DNA of 64,000 nt from contig JACPOB010000072.1 of assembly GCA_016185145.1 (NCBI GenBank), positions 1 to 64,000 of the forward strand. Direction: 5' to 3'. The stretch comes from Rhodospirillales bacterium. GTDB lineage: Bacteria; Pseudomonadota; Alphaproteobacteria; Reyranellales; Reyranellaceae. Of this stretch, positions 37,320 to 45,525 are shown piece after piece; position 1 is the stretch's first letter, and every line of letters begins with the position of its first letter. The notes under the pieces are model-generated. The model was not told where the DNA came from. It searched no databases and saw nothing but the letters and a program-made list of their open reading frames with translations. The position numbers and the translations under genes were made by a program.

Positions 37320-37967
37320 CTAGCGGGCCGCCTTCCGCTTTGGCCGGCGGATGGCCCTCACCTTCCCGCTGCCGCCGCCGCCGCAGAAGAACCGGTCGCC
37401 GCCGTCGGATTCGAGGCCCGACACGCCCGTTCCGGCCGGCATTTCCAGGCTCTCGAGGACCTCTCCCGTCTTGGGATCGATCCGCCGCACGTCGCTCGCC
37501 TCGCCTTCCCAGGTGCCGTGCCAGAGCTCGCCGTCGACCCAGGTGACCCCCGTGACGACCCGGTTGGACTCGATGGTGCGCAGGATCGCCCCGGTCTCGG
37601 GATCGATCTGATGGATCTTGCGGCCGCGGTGCTGTCCGACCCAGAGCGTGCCTTCGGCCCACGCCAGGCCCGAATCGCCGCCCTTGCCGGGAGCCGGGAT
37701 CGTCGCCAGCACCTGGCCGGTCTTGGGATCGATCTTCTGGATGCGATCCTCGGAGATCTGGAACAAGTGTCGGCCGTCGAAGGCCGTACCCGCATGTGCC
37801 GCGACATCGATCGAGCGCTCGACGTTGCCGTTTGCCGGATCGAAGGCCTTTAGCGTGTCTCCGGCGGCAAACCACACGTGGTCGCCGTCGAACGTGACGC
37901 CGGCCACGTGATCGACACCCTGGAACGGTCCGTATTCATGGAGGATTTCTGCGGGCGATCGTTTCAT
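37320..37967 (-). CDS. Beta-propeller protein, Vgb/glutamine cyclotransferase-like
   Basis: A 215-residue cytoplasmic protein made of repeated four-strand blades: TFDGDHVWFAAGDTLKAFDPANGNV, FDGRHLFQISEDRIQKIDPKTGQVLATIP, WAEGTLWVGQHRGRKIHQIDPETGAILRTI, WVDGELWHGTWEGEASDVRRIDPKTGEV. The repeated W/F-x-D-P-x-T-G pattern is that of PQQ-like/Vgb propellers. No signal peptide is seen. ATG 37967 has GGAGAAGG upstream. The next gene upstream, an HTH protein ending at 38003, is probably its regulatory partner; similar pairs occur in other alphaproteobacteria, function unknown. Confidence 0.75.
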   Translation of the reverse strand: MKRSPAEILHEYGPFQGVDHVAGVTFDGDHVWFAAGDTLKAFDPANGNVERSIDVAAHAGTAFDGRHLFQISEDRIQKIDPKTGQVLATIPAPGKGGDSGLAWAEGTLWVGQHRGRKIHQIDPETGAILRTIESNRVVTGVTWVDGELWHGTWEGEASDVRRIDPKTGEVLESLEMPAGTGVSGLESDGGDRFFCGGGGSGKVRAIRRPKRKAAR

Positions 37968-38002
37968 GTCCTTCTCCTGCAACCGGCGACGGCGTCCTTG
38001 AT

Positions 38003-39223
38003 CTAATCACTCGGCAGTGGACCGGGGAGTAACAAGGTTGTCGTGAAACCCGGCACTGGCCGCGTCAGCCATCGGCGTGCTCGCCCGAGACCGAATGATT
38101 GCACCTTGCCCGCCTCGGCCAGCGCATCGAGGGCGCGCTGCACGGTCCGCTGGCTGGCCCCCAGGGCAAGCGCCAGGGCCGAGCTCGACCACGACTCGCC
38201 ATCGGCCAGGAAGGCCAGCACCGCCGCATGCTCCTCCTCGACCGGTCGCGCCAGCACGACGACCTCGCGAGCGCGCCGTGGCGCCAGCGCAAAGCCCTGG
38301 CTGGTCGCGCTGATATCGGCCAGCGTGCGAAGCGCCGTGCGGAGTCGGCCGATCTCGACCCGCAGGCGCGCACGATGCGAGTCATCGGCATGCTTTCCCC
38401 GGAAGGCCCGCGTGATGAGCGTGGCCCTCGGCACGTCCGCAGGCCACGCCTCGGCCAATGCCTGGGCGAGCGCGAACAGAACCGGACGCCGGGCCAGCGA
38501 GACCACCGTGTCTGCGTCACGCACGGCGTGACGGCACGCATCGACGACCAGAGCCTTCGAGCGCAGCAAGGCCTCGACGTCCTCGAGCAGCAGGAGCCGT
38601 CGGTCGCCACGCGCCACCAGCCGCGCCGCGGGCGTCGTCAATACCCGTGACGCGCTTTCGACTTCGGCGATCAGCGCCGGAATGCCGGCGTCGTGCGCCG
38701 CCTGCGCCGCCCGGGCGAGAGCCGCGCGCGCCGTCTCGGTATGCAGGCGCCGCAGCGCGATTCCGGCCGCGACCAGCTCGTGGTTGGCCTTCAATGCCGG
38801 CGGCAACGGCGCAGAGTCGAAACCGGCGAGCACCTGCTCGGCCTCGTCGAGATGGCCGATCAGGAGCAGGCGTCGGACTTCGAGGATCCGGGCATGGGCA
38901 GCGTTGATGGGGTCGCCGTGCGCTTCGAGCGTCGCGCGCGCGGCATCGAGCGTCTTCGCGGGCCAGCCGAGATCGCGCGACACCAGGGCGATCTCGGCCT
39001 CGGCGACGACGCAACGCGCTCGGGCCACCGTTTCCCTCGGACCGAAGGCGCGCGCGGCGCGTCGCAGAAGCGCCTTGGCGCGCTCGAAATCCCCGAGCTG
39101 AGCCATCGCGATGCCGCGAAGGGCGAGAGCCGGCGGATCGTCGCGCAGGGCGACCCGCTTCAAGGCGCCTAGAAGATCACCCGTTGCGAGGGCGCGCGCG
39201 GCGGCCGTGATCAGGGAGTCCAT
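38003..39223 (-). CDS. HTH-containing regulator with helical-repeat N-terminus
   Basis: A 406-residue protein. The N-terminal two thirds are alanine-leucine-rich helical repeats of TPR character (LAQLGDFERAKALLRRAARAFG, LLIGHLDEAEQVLAGF). The C-terminal quarter has a helix-turn-helix: VLAFLADGESWSSSALALALGASQRTVQRALDALAEAGKVQSFGLGRARRWL. This looks like a winged-helix repressor or sensor that responds to a partner. It lies 35 bp upstream of the beta-propeller gene on the same strand and is probably cotranscribed with it. Confidence 0.72.
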   Translation of the reverse strand: MDSLITAAARALATGDLLGALKRVALRDDPPALALRGIAMAQLGDFERAKALLRRAARAFGPRETVARARCVVAEAEIALVSRDLGWPAKTLDAARATLEAHGDPINAAHARILEVRRLLLIGHLDEAEQVLAGFDSAPLPPALKANHELVAAGIALRRLHTETARAALARAAQAAHDAGIPALIAEVESASRVLTTPAARLVARGDRRLLLLEDVEALLRSKALVVDACRHAVRDADTVVSLARRPVLFALAQALAEAWPADVPRATLITRAFRGKHADDSHRARLRVEIGRLRTALRTLADISATSQGFALAPRRAREVVVLARPVEEEHAAVLAFLADGESWSSSALALALGASQRTVQRALDALAEAGKVQSFGLGRARRWLTRPVPGFTTTLLLPGPLPSD

Positions 39224-39261
39224 TGGACTCCAAGTCTATCACGCAGAGGCGGGCGACAACC

Positions 39262-39903
39262 CTACCGTCGGAACTGGGCGTACTGGGCGTAGCCGCCGTA
39301 GGGCCGCTCGAAGCGCACCACGGTGCCGCACTGCCCGGCGAGCGCCGCCAGCTCGGCTTGCAGCGCATCGCGCGGGCTGACGTGGAAATGCCGCAGCCAT
39401 CGCCGCAGGCCGGCGCGGAACAGCACCGGCAATCGCTCCTGGCCGCCGAAATCGACGATATGCAACTCGCCATCCGGCGCCAGCCAGGCCGTCGCCTGGG
39501 CCAGTGCCGAGGTCCAGCCGGGGATCATCGACAGGCTGTAGGAAAAGAAGACACGCGAGAAAGAGGGCACGCCGAACAGCCAGGCGGGATCGAAGGCGGT
39601 GGCGTCGGCGCGGGCCAGCGTGATGCGATCGGCAACCTCGGTGCGTCCCACGACCTGTCGTGCGGTGCCGAGCATCTCTCCCGAGATGTCGATGCCGTAG
39701 AAACGCGCCTGCGGCCAGCGCCGCGCGGCGGCGATCAGGTTGCGCGCCGTGCCGCAGCCGATCTCGAGCACGCGGCCATCGGCCGGCGGCGCCAGCCGGT
39801 CGATCAGCTCGTCGCGGCCCAGCAGGTAGTATTTGCGCGTGAGGTCGTAGACGTGGCGCTGCCGCCGATAGATGCGGTCCATCAGGGCTGCCTCATCCGC
39901 CAC
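39262..39903 (-). CDS. btaB: Diacylglycerylhomoserine N-methyltransferase
   Basis: A 213-residue SAM methyltransferase that makes the trimethyl headgroup of diacylglyceryl-trimethylhomoserine. It has YRRQRHVYDLTRKYYLLGRDELIDRLAPPADGRVLEIGCGTARN (motif I), FYGIDISGEMLGTARQV, RADATAFDPAWLF and SYSLSMIPGW, a BtaB pattern. The GTG start at 39903 is preferred: GAGG lies six bases upstream and it begins one base after the btaA stop. ATG 39882 and ATG 39921 are alternatives. btaAB form one operon. Confidence 0.87.
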   Translation of the reverse strand: MADEAALMDRIYRRQRHVYDLTRKYYLLGRDELIDRLAPPADGRVLEIGCGTARNLIAAARRWPQARFYGIDISGEMLGTARQVVGRTEVADRITLARADATAFDPAWLFGVPSFSRVFFSYSLSMIPGWTSALAQATAWLAPDGELHIVDFGGQERLPVLFRAGLRRWLRHFHVSPRDALQAELAALAGQCGTVVRFERPYGGYAQYAQFRR

Positions 39904-39904
39904 G

Positions 39905-41146
39905 TCAGCCCTCGAGGACATAGAGATGGAAGCCGCCATAGATCGCCGAACGATCGCGCTCGGTGAATTCGCGCGACATCGTCTCCTCATAGCGCCAGCG
40001 GCCCAGCAGGTCGGGAGCGAGTCGTCCCGGCAGCAGCGACGGCTCGGCGGCGGTCCGGAAGATGACGCGCGCGCCGGGGCGGGCGGTGCGCGTGATCTGC
40101 CGCCACAGGGCATCGAGCTGCACGTCGGTCATCCAGTCCTGCGCATCGAGCAGGACATAGCGGTCGCGCGAAGCGTCGGGACAGCCCGCAAGGTACTCCG
40201 TGATCGAGCGGTTCAGCACCTCGACGCGGCTGGCACGGCTGCGCACGGCATGGAAGTGCTCGCGCCTGAGATAGGGCGGCAGCGGGCCGTTCGCCTCGCC
40301 AGCGTAGGAGCGGCCGAAGGCCTGCCAGGCGAAGTAGTTGTCGTCGAGGCTGAAGCCGCAGGCCAGCCGCTCGACGCGCGAGCGCAGCACCTGGCGCATG
40401 TCGCTGCCGCCGGCCAGCGCTTCGTACTGCGCCGGCGGAATGCCGAGGCCGTAGAGCGACAGGCGATTGGCTGTCGCCCAACGCACCGCCGGCTTGTCGA
40501 ACAAGGGCGCCAGCATGGTCTCGAAGAAGCGCCGCTGCTCCTCGATCGAACGGGCGGTCAGAAGCTGGCGCAGGTCGACGCCATAGAGGCGCGCCGCCAC
40601 GTGGCTGACGCCGATGAAGCGGCCGAGCACGCCGTGCCGGTAGGCATTGCGCGCGAAGATCGAGATCCGCCGCCGGCCGCCCTGGTGCAGGCTGCGGCCC
40701 TGCCAGTAGGCGCGACTCTCGAGGTCGAGATACGGCGCGATCAGCCGGTCGTAGGCCTCGATGTTGGTCGCATCGTCGGCCTCGCCGAAGAAGCGGTAGA
40801 ACGCCTGCCACGTCGGCAGGCGGCGGGCCGCCGTGAGCTTCAGGCGGTTGAGCGCCACGTGGGCCACGCTGAGATCGACGGCCGTTATGCGCGCCGGATC
40901 GGCCGTCAGGTAGGACAGCACGTTGCAGCCGCCCGAGGCGATGGCCACGACATGGCAGTCGGGGCCGAGCGCCAGCGCCTCGAGGTCGATCTCCGGGTCT
41001 TCCCAAATCTGCGTGTAGACCAGGCCGCGGAACAGCCGCTCGAACAGGCGTTCGAGAAGGCCTTCCCGGGACAGTGCTCGGTGGCGGCGCACCGCTTGCT
41101 TCAGGCGGACACGGCTCTCGCCTCGCGGATCAGCCACTCCAAGCAA
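39905..41146 (-). CDS. btaA: S-adenosylmethionine:diacylglycerol 3-amino-3-carboxypropyltransferase
   Basis: A 413-residue enzyme that builds the ether-linked homoserine headgroup of betaine lipid DGTS. It has the SAM-fold segments VVAIASGGCNVLSYLTADPARITAVDLSVAHVALNRLKL, GEADDATNIEAYDRLIAPYL, HGVLGRFIGVSHVAARLYGVDLRQLL and RYVLLDAQDWMTDVQLDALW. DGTS replaces phospholipids under phosphate starvation, but I see no convincing Pho box here. The start appears to be TTG 41146 or GTG 41137. The GT4 gene ends 13 bp upstream and is likely in the same operon. Confidence 0.9.
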   Translation of the reverse strand: MLGVADPRGESRVRLKQAVRRHRALSREGLLERLFERLFRGLVYTQIWEDPEIDLEALALGPDCHVVAIASGGCNVLSYLTADPARITAVDLSVAHVALNRLKLTAARRLPTWQAFYRFFGEADDATNIEAYDRLIAPYLDLESRAYWQGRSLHQGGRRRISIFARNAYRHGVLGRFIGVSHVAARLYGVDLRQLLTARSIEEQRRFFETMLAPLFDKPAVRWATANRLSLYGLGIPPAQYEALAGGSDMRQVLRSRVERLACGFSLDDNYFAWQAFGRSYAGEANGPLPPYLRREHFHAVRSRASRVEVLNRSITEYLAGCPDASRDRYVLLDAQDWMTDVQLDALWRQITRTARPGARVIFRTAAEPSLLPGRLAPDLLGRWRYEETMSREFTERDRSAIYGGFHLYVLEG

Positions 41147-41159
41147 CTCCGAATTCAGC

Positions 41160-42293
41160 TCAATCCGCTATATATAGCCCGCGATCCGTTCCAATTTGAT
41201 GACGGTCGTCGACATGTTGATCGGCGGGCTTCGCTCCGTTGATCGTTTTCGGACGCCGGCGCCGATTGCCGGCGATCAAGTCGCCATAGACTTCGAGATA
41301 CTCCTCGGCCATCCGGCGCGCGGTGAAGCGCTCCTCGAAGCGGGCACGTATGCCGGGACGCGACAGCTGCGCGAGCTCGTTCCTGATGGCCTGGACGGCA
41401 GAGGCTTCGCTGTCGACGATCAGGCCGGTCACGCCATGCTCGATGACCTCGGGCACCGAGCCGCTGGGGAAGGCGATGACGGGCGTGCCGCAGGCCATCG
41501 CCTCGATCATCACCAGACCGAATGGCTCGGGCCAGTCGATCGGCATGAGCAGCGCCAGCGCGCCGCTCAGGAACGCCGACTTCTGCGCGTCGTCGATCTC
41601 GCCGATATAGTCGATACCCGGCAGGTCGAGCATCGGCCGAATGTCGCGTTCGAAATAGTCGCGATCGACGCGGTCGACCTTGGCGGCGATCTTCAGCGGC
41701 AGCCCCGCCTCCACCGCGATGCGGATCGCACGATCGACCGACTTCTCCGGCGCAATGCGGCCCAGGAAGGCGAGGTATGCAGGCTCCGCCTTGCCCGGCG
41801 TCAGCAGGTCTGCAGGCAGGCCGTGGTAGATTGTCTTCATCCAACGCGCCTGCGGCACGGGCTTGCGCTGCATGTCGGAGATCGAGATGACCGGCACGGA
41901 GCCAAACGCGTTGAACACCGTTTGATGTTCGGGCAGGTCGAGGCGGCCGTGCATCGTGGTGATGAACGGAGTGCCCTGCCGCGAGAATACCGAAAAGGGC
42001 AGGTAGTCGAGATGGAAGTGCAGGACGTCGAACCGGCTCGCGAGCCGGCGCACGCGCTCCAGCATGGCGATGTGCAGCGCCATCGGGTCGCGCACCGTGT
42101 CGTCGAGACGCAGCGCGCGCGGCCACATCGCTTCGAGCTTGGCCGCGGTGCGCGAGTTGCCGCTGGCGAACAGCGTGACGTCATGACCGAGGGCCACCAG
42201 CTCCTCGGTGAGCCAGGAAACGACGCGCTCGGTGCCTCCGTACAGTTCCGGTGGGATCGCCTCGGTCAACGGTGCAATTTGCGCAATTCGCAT
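41160..42293 (-). CDS. GT4 glycosyltransferase upstream of btaAB
   Basis: A 377-residue GT-B glycosyltransferase. It starts MRIAQIAPLTEAIPPELYGGTERVVSWLTEELVALGHDVTLF at 42293 behind AAGGAGG. Further marks are LHFHLDYLPFS, TMHGRLDLPEH, YLAFLGRIAPEKSVDRAI and the E-x7-E region PEPFGLVMIEAMACGTPVIAFPSGSVPEVIE. This family includes lipid and sugar-acceptor transferases. In the btaAB operon it may make a glycolipid substitute for phospholipids under phosphate limitation, which is inference from position alone. Confidence 0.85.
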   Translation of the reverse strand: MRIAQIAPLTEAIPPELYGGTERVVSWLTEELVALGHDVTLFASGNSRTAAKLEAMWPRALRLDDTVRDPMALHIAMLERVRRLASRFDVLHFHLDYLPFSVFSRQGTPFITTMHGRLDLPEHQTVFNAFGSVPVISISDMQRKPVPQARWMKTIYHGLPADLLTPGKAEPAYLAFLGRIAPEKSVDRAIRIAVEAGLPLKIAAKVDRVDRDYFERDIRPMLDLPGIDYIGEIDDAQKSAFLSGALALLMPIDWPEPFGLVMIEAMACGTPVIAFPSGSVPEVIEHGVTGLIVDSEASAVQAIRNELAQLSRPGIRARFEERFTARRMAEEYLEVYGDLIAGNRRRRPKTINGAKPADQHVDDRHQIGTDRGLYIAD

Positions 42294-42333
42294 GAAACCC
42301 GCCTCCTTGTGAACGCTGTGGCCGGACACGACA

Positions 42334-42355
42334 AACCCCGGCTTGGACCGGGGTT
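42334..42355. repeat. Hairpin AACCCCGG/CCGGGGTT in the divergent region
   Basis: AACCCCGG (42334-42341) pairs perfectly with CCGGGGTT (42348-42355) across CTTGGA. It sits between the GT4 and ABC exporter genes. A T7 run lies downstream at about 42413-42420. It may be a repeat or a regulatory hairpin. Confidence 0.4.
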
Positions 42356-42483
42356 CAGCAAATGAACGTAGCCCGGAGTTGGCGGCGAAATATGGTCGGC
42401 GGGCGGCAGCCCTTTTTTTGTCACAGCGCGTCCGGCGAATCTTCGGTAACGACAACGAACCCCAAAACATCGTGACGAGCGGA

Positions 42484-44250
42484 ATGGATCGACTCAGCTC
42501 CTACGCCAAACGACCGATTGCTTTTCTGCTGCGCTACGTGCGTCGACGGTCGCTGTCGCATGCCGCGATCCTCGCGGCGGTGATCGGCGCCGTCGCCTGC
42601 TCGGTGAGCTCCCAGTACGGCGTGAAGTTCCTGGTCGACGTGCTGTCGGGGACCGCGCCCGAAGGCTCGATCTGGCTCGCCTTCGCCTTGCTGGTGTCAT
42701 TGATCGCCGCAGACAACCTCTTGTGGCGTCTGGCGGGCTGGATCACCAGCCATGCGTTTGTCGGCGTCACCGGCGACCTGCGCAGCGAGCTCTTCCGACA
42801 TCTCACGGGCCACGCGCCGAACTATTTCTCCCAACGATTGGCGGGGACGCTGACGGGCCGCATCACGGCGACGTCGAATGCCGCATTCGCAGTGGAGAAT
42901 CTTTTCATCTGGAACGTCCTGCCGCCGTGCCTGGCGACGCTGTGCGCCATCGCCTTCCTCGCCGTCGTCAGCGTACCCATGGCGGCGGCCCTCACCGGGA
43001 CCGCGGCCATCGTCATGCTGATGCTGTTCAAGCTGGCGGCGCGCGGCGCGCCCTTGCACCACGGCTTCGCCAATCGCGCCGCCAAGGTCGAAGGCGAGCT
43101 TGCCGACGTCATCGGCAACATGCCGCTAGTGCGCACCTTCGGCGCCATCCATCGCGAGCACAGCCGGTTCGACCGCACCGTGGGGCGCGAGATGACCGCG
43201 CGGCGCCGCAGCATCCAATACCTGGAGCGGGTGCGCCTGCTGCATGCGGCGCTGACCATCGTGCTGACCGTGGCGGTGCTCGCTTGGGCGATCACGCTGT
43301 GGCAGCGTGGCCAGGCGAGCGCAGGCGACGTCGTGCTGGTCTGCACGCTGGGCTTCACCATCCTGCATGCCACGCGCGATCTCGCCGTGGCGCTGGTCGA
43401 CGTCACGCAGCACATGGCGCGCCTTGCCGAGGCCATCGGCACGCTGCTGCAGGAGCACGAGATGCGCGAGCATCCCATGGCGGTGCCGCTGGCATGGCGC
43501 CACGAGCGCATGCCTCACGCCGCGTTCGACAGCGTCGCTTTCAGCTATCCCGGCGGCCGTCGGGTGTTCGAGGACTTCACGCTCGACATCGCCGCCGGTC
43601 GTCGCACCGGCCTGGTCGGGCCTTCGGGCGGCGGCAAGTCGACGGCGCTCGCCCTGCTGCAGCGCTTCCACGACCTCGATCGCGGGCGCATCCTGATCGA
43701 CGGCCAGGACATCGCCCACATCACCCAGGAAAGCCTGCGCCGCGCCATCTCCTTCGTGCCGCAGGACATCTCGCTGCTGCACCGCTCGATCCTGGAGAAC
43801 ATCCGCTACGGCCGTCCCGAGGCCTCCGACCGCGAGGTCAAGGCGGCGGCCGAGGCGGCACGTTGCGATTTCATCGAGGCGCTGCCCAGCGGCTACTCGA
43901 CCATCGTCGGCGACCGCGGCACGCGCCTGTCGGGCGGACAGCGCCAGCGCATCGCCATCGCCCGCGCGCTCCTCAAGGATTCGCCGATCGTGCTGCTCGA
44001 CGAGGCGACGTCGTCGCTCGACGTCGAGGCCGAGGAGATGATCCGCCAGGCGCTCGACCGGCTGATGCAGGGCCGCACCGTGATCGCCATCGCCCACCGC
44101 CTGTCGACGCTGCGCGGCTTCGACCGCATCGTCTTCCTCGACCGTGGGCGCGTCCTCCAGGACGGTCCGCCCGACGAGCTGATGCGCCGCCGCGGGCCCT
44201 ATCGCGCCATGGTCGAGAGCGAGGTGGCGCGCCTGCGCCAGGCGGCTTGA
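42484..44250 (+). CDS. ABC transporter, fused membrane and ATP-binding domains (exporter type)
   Basis: A 588-residue half transporter of the MsbA/ABC-B type. The six-TM domain occupies about residues 1-310, with the helical PNYFSQRLAGTLTGRITATSNAAFAVENLF region. The ATPase domain has Walker A GPSGGGKST, the Q loop SFVPQDISLLHRSILENIRYG, signature LSGGQRQRIAIARALL, Walker B VLLDEATSSLD and switch IAHRLSTL. It probably acts as a dimer that exports lipids or other hydrophobic substrates. It is divergent from the GT4-btaAB operon, which hints at lipid traffic. Substrate not known. Confidence 0.92.
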   Translation: MDRLSSYAKRPIAFLLRYVRRRSLSHAAILAAVIGAVACSVSSQYGVKFLVDVLSGTAPEGSIWLAFALLVSLIAADNLLWRLAGWITSHAFVGVTGDLRSELFRHLTGHAPNYFSQRLAGTLTGRITATSNAAFAVENLFIWNVLPPCLATLCAIAFLAVVSVPMAAALTGTAAIVMLMLFKLAARGAPLHHGFANRAAKVEGELADVIGNMPLVRTFGAIHREHSRFDRTVGREMTARRRSIQYLERVRLLHAALTIVLTVAVLAWAITLWQRGQASAGDVVLVCTLGFTILHATRDLAVALVDVTQHMARLAEAIGTLLQEHEMREHPMAVPLAWRHERMPHAAFDSVAFSYPGGRRVFEDFTLDIAAGRRTGLVGPSGGGKSTALALLQRFHDLDRGRILIDGQDIAHITQESLRRAISFVPQDISLLHRSILENIRYGRPEASDREVKAAAEAARCDFIEALPSGYSTIVGDRGTRLSGGQRQRIAIARALLKDSPIVLLDEATSSLDVEAEEMIRQALDRLMQGRTVIAIAHRLSTLRGFDRIVFLDRGRVLQDGPPDELMRRRGPYRAMVESEVARLRQAA

Positions 44251-44295
44251 AATCACCCACTTGACGGGATGACCGGTTAGGCGGACCGTGCGGCC

Positions 44296-44844
44296 ATGGC
44301 CGCGCAAGCGTTCGCCCTCTTCGACACGCCGATCGGGACCTGCGGCATCGCCTGGAATGCCAAGGGTATCGCCGGCTTCCACCTGCCCTTGGCGACCGCC
44401 GACGCCACGCGCTCGCGCCTGCGGCAGCGTTGGTCGGGAGCGATCGAGAGCACGCCGCCCGCCGGCGTGCAGCGCGTCATCGATCGCGTGCTGGCGCTCC
44501 TGGATGGCGAGGCAATCGATCTCAGCGACATACCGGTCGACCTCGCTGACGCGCCCGAGTTCCATCGCCGCGTCTACGAGGTCGCACGCACCATTCCGCC
44601 CGGACGGACCATGACCTACGGCGAGATCGCCAGGCGCCTCGGTGCGCCCCATGAATCGCGCGAGGTCGGCCAGGCGCTCGGCCGCAATCCCATCGCCATC
44701 ATCGTGCCCTGCCATCGCGTGCTGGGCGCCGACGGCAAGATGGGCGGCTTCTCGGCTTCGGGCGGCGTCGCCACCAAGCGCCGCATCCTCGAGATCGAGG
44801 GAGCATCGGCACTTTCGGCAGGCCCCCTGTTCGAGCGGCGATGA
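44296..44844 (+). CDS. ogt: Methylated-DNA-protein cysteine methyltransferase
   Basis: A 182-residue O6-methylguanine-DNA methyltransferase. The C-terminal domain has PPGRTMTYGEIARRLGAPHESREVGQALGRNPIAIIVPCHRVLG, with the acceptor Cys139 in PCHR, followed by SGGVATKRRILEIEG. It transfers the alkyl group from DNA to itself. The stop overlaps the AlkA-like gene's start by four bases (ATGA at 44841-44844). The two form an alkylation-repair operon. Confidence 0.93.
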   Translation: MAAQAFALFDTPIGTCGIAWNAKGIAGFHLPLATADATRSRLRQRWSGAIESTPPAGVQRVIDRVLALLDGEAIDLSDIPVDLADAPEFHRRVYEVARTIPPGRTMTYGEIARRLGAPHESREVGQALGRNPIAIIVPCHRVLGADGKMGGFSASGGVATKRRILEIEGASALSAGPLFERR

Positions 44845-45470
44845 CCGACTTCGCCTTCGATCCCAAGCGCGCCGTCGCCCATCTCAGCGAGGCCGATCCG
44901 GGCCTGGCCGCGGTGATCGACGCCGTCGGGCCCTTCGCCATGCAGCTCAAGGCCTCGCGCAGCCTGTTCGGCGCGCTCGCCGAAGCGATCGTCTATCAGC
45001 AGCTCTCCAACAAGGCGGCGGCAACGATCTACGGCCGCATCGAAGCGCTCTATCCGCGCGCCAGGCTGGGTTTCACGCCGCTGCACATCCGGCGCACGGC
45101 GGACGAGAAGCTGCGCGGCGTCGGCCTGTCGCGCGCCAAGGTGCTGGCGCTGCGCGATCTCGCCGACAAGGTCGCGACGAACCGCTTGCCGACGCTTGAC
45201 GAGGCGCTTCTGCTCGACGACGCCGCTCTGGTCGAACGCCTGATCGAGGTGCGCGGCATCGGTCGCTGGAGCGCGGAGATGTTCCTGATGTTCCGGCTCG
45301 GCCGGCCCGACGTGCTGCCGGTCGACGACTACAGCCTGCGCAAGGCCTATGCGACAGCATTTCGCAAGCGCAAGCCGCCCTCGCCCGAGGCGCTGGCCAA
45401 GGCAGGCGAGAAATGGCGGCCTTTCCGCACGGTGGCGAGCTGGTATCTGTGGCAGACTTTGAACAAGTGA
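44841..45470 (+). CDS. alkA: DNA-3-methyladenine glycosylase II (AlkA family)
   Basis: A 209-residue HhH-GPD glycosylase that excises alkylated purines. It has FGALAEAIVYQQLSNKAAATIYGRI, the helix-hairpin-helix LIEVRGIGRWSAEMFLMFRLG (about 134-155), VLPVDDYSLRKAY with the catalytic Asp163, and a terminal WRPFRTVASWYLWQ. It lacks the AlkA N-terminal domain seen in E. coli but fits the compact type. The gene overlaps ogt, and the pair gives direct reversal and base excision together. Confidence 0.92.
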   Translation: MTDFAFDPKRAVAHLSEADPGLAAVIDAVGPFAMQLKASRSLFGALAEAIVYQQLSNKAAATIYGRIEALYPRARLGFTPLHIRRTADEKLRGVGLSRAKVLALRDLADKVATNRLPTLDEALLLDDAALVERLIEVRGIGRWSAEMFLMFRLGRPDVLPVDDYSLRKAYATAFRKRKPPSPEALAKAGEKWRPFRTVASWYLWQTLNK

Positions 45471-45525
45471 AGCTTCGTTCATGCATGCCACTGGAGTGAC
45501 ACGTTCGCCGTGACATAATCGGCGC

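Noticed and set aside
42294..42483. A Pho box upstream of the GT4-btaAB operon
   Set aside because: Only one CTGTGAC-like half site, near a T tract, is visible at about 42415-42430; the second 11-bp-spaced half is absent.
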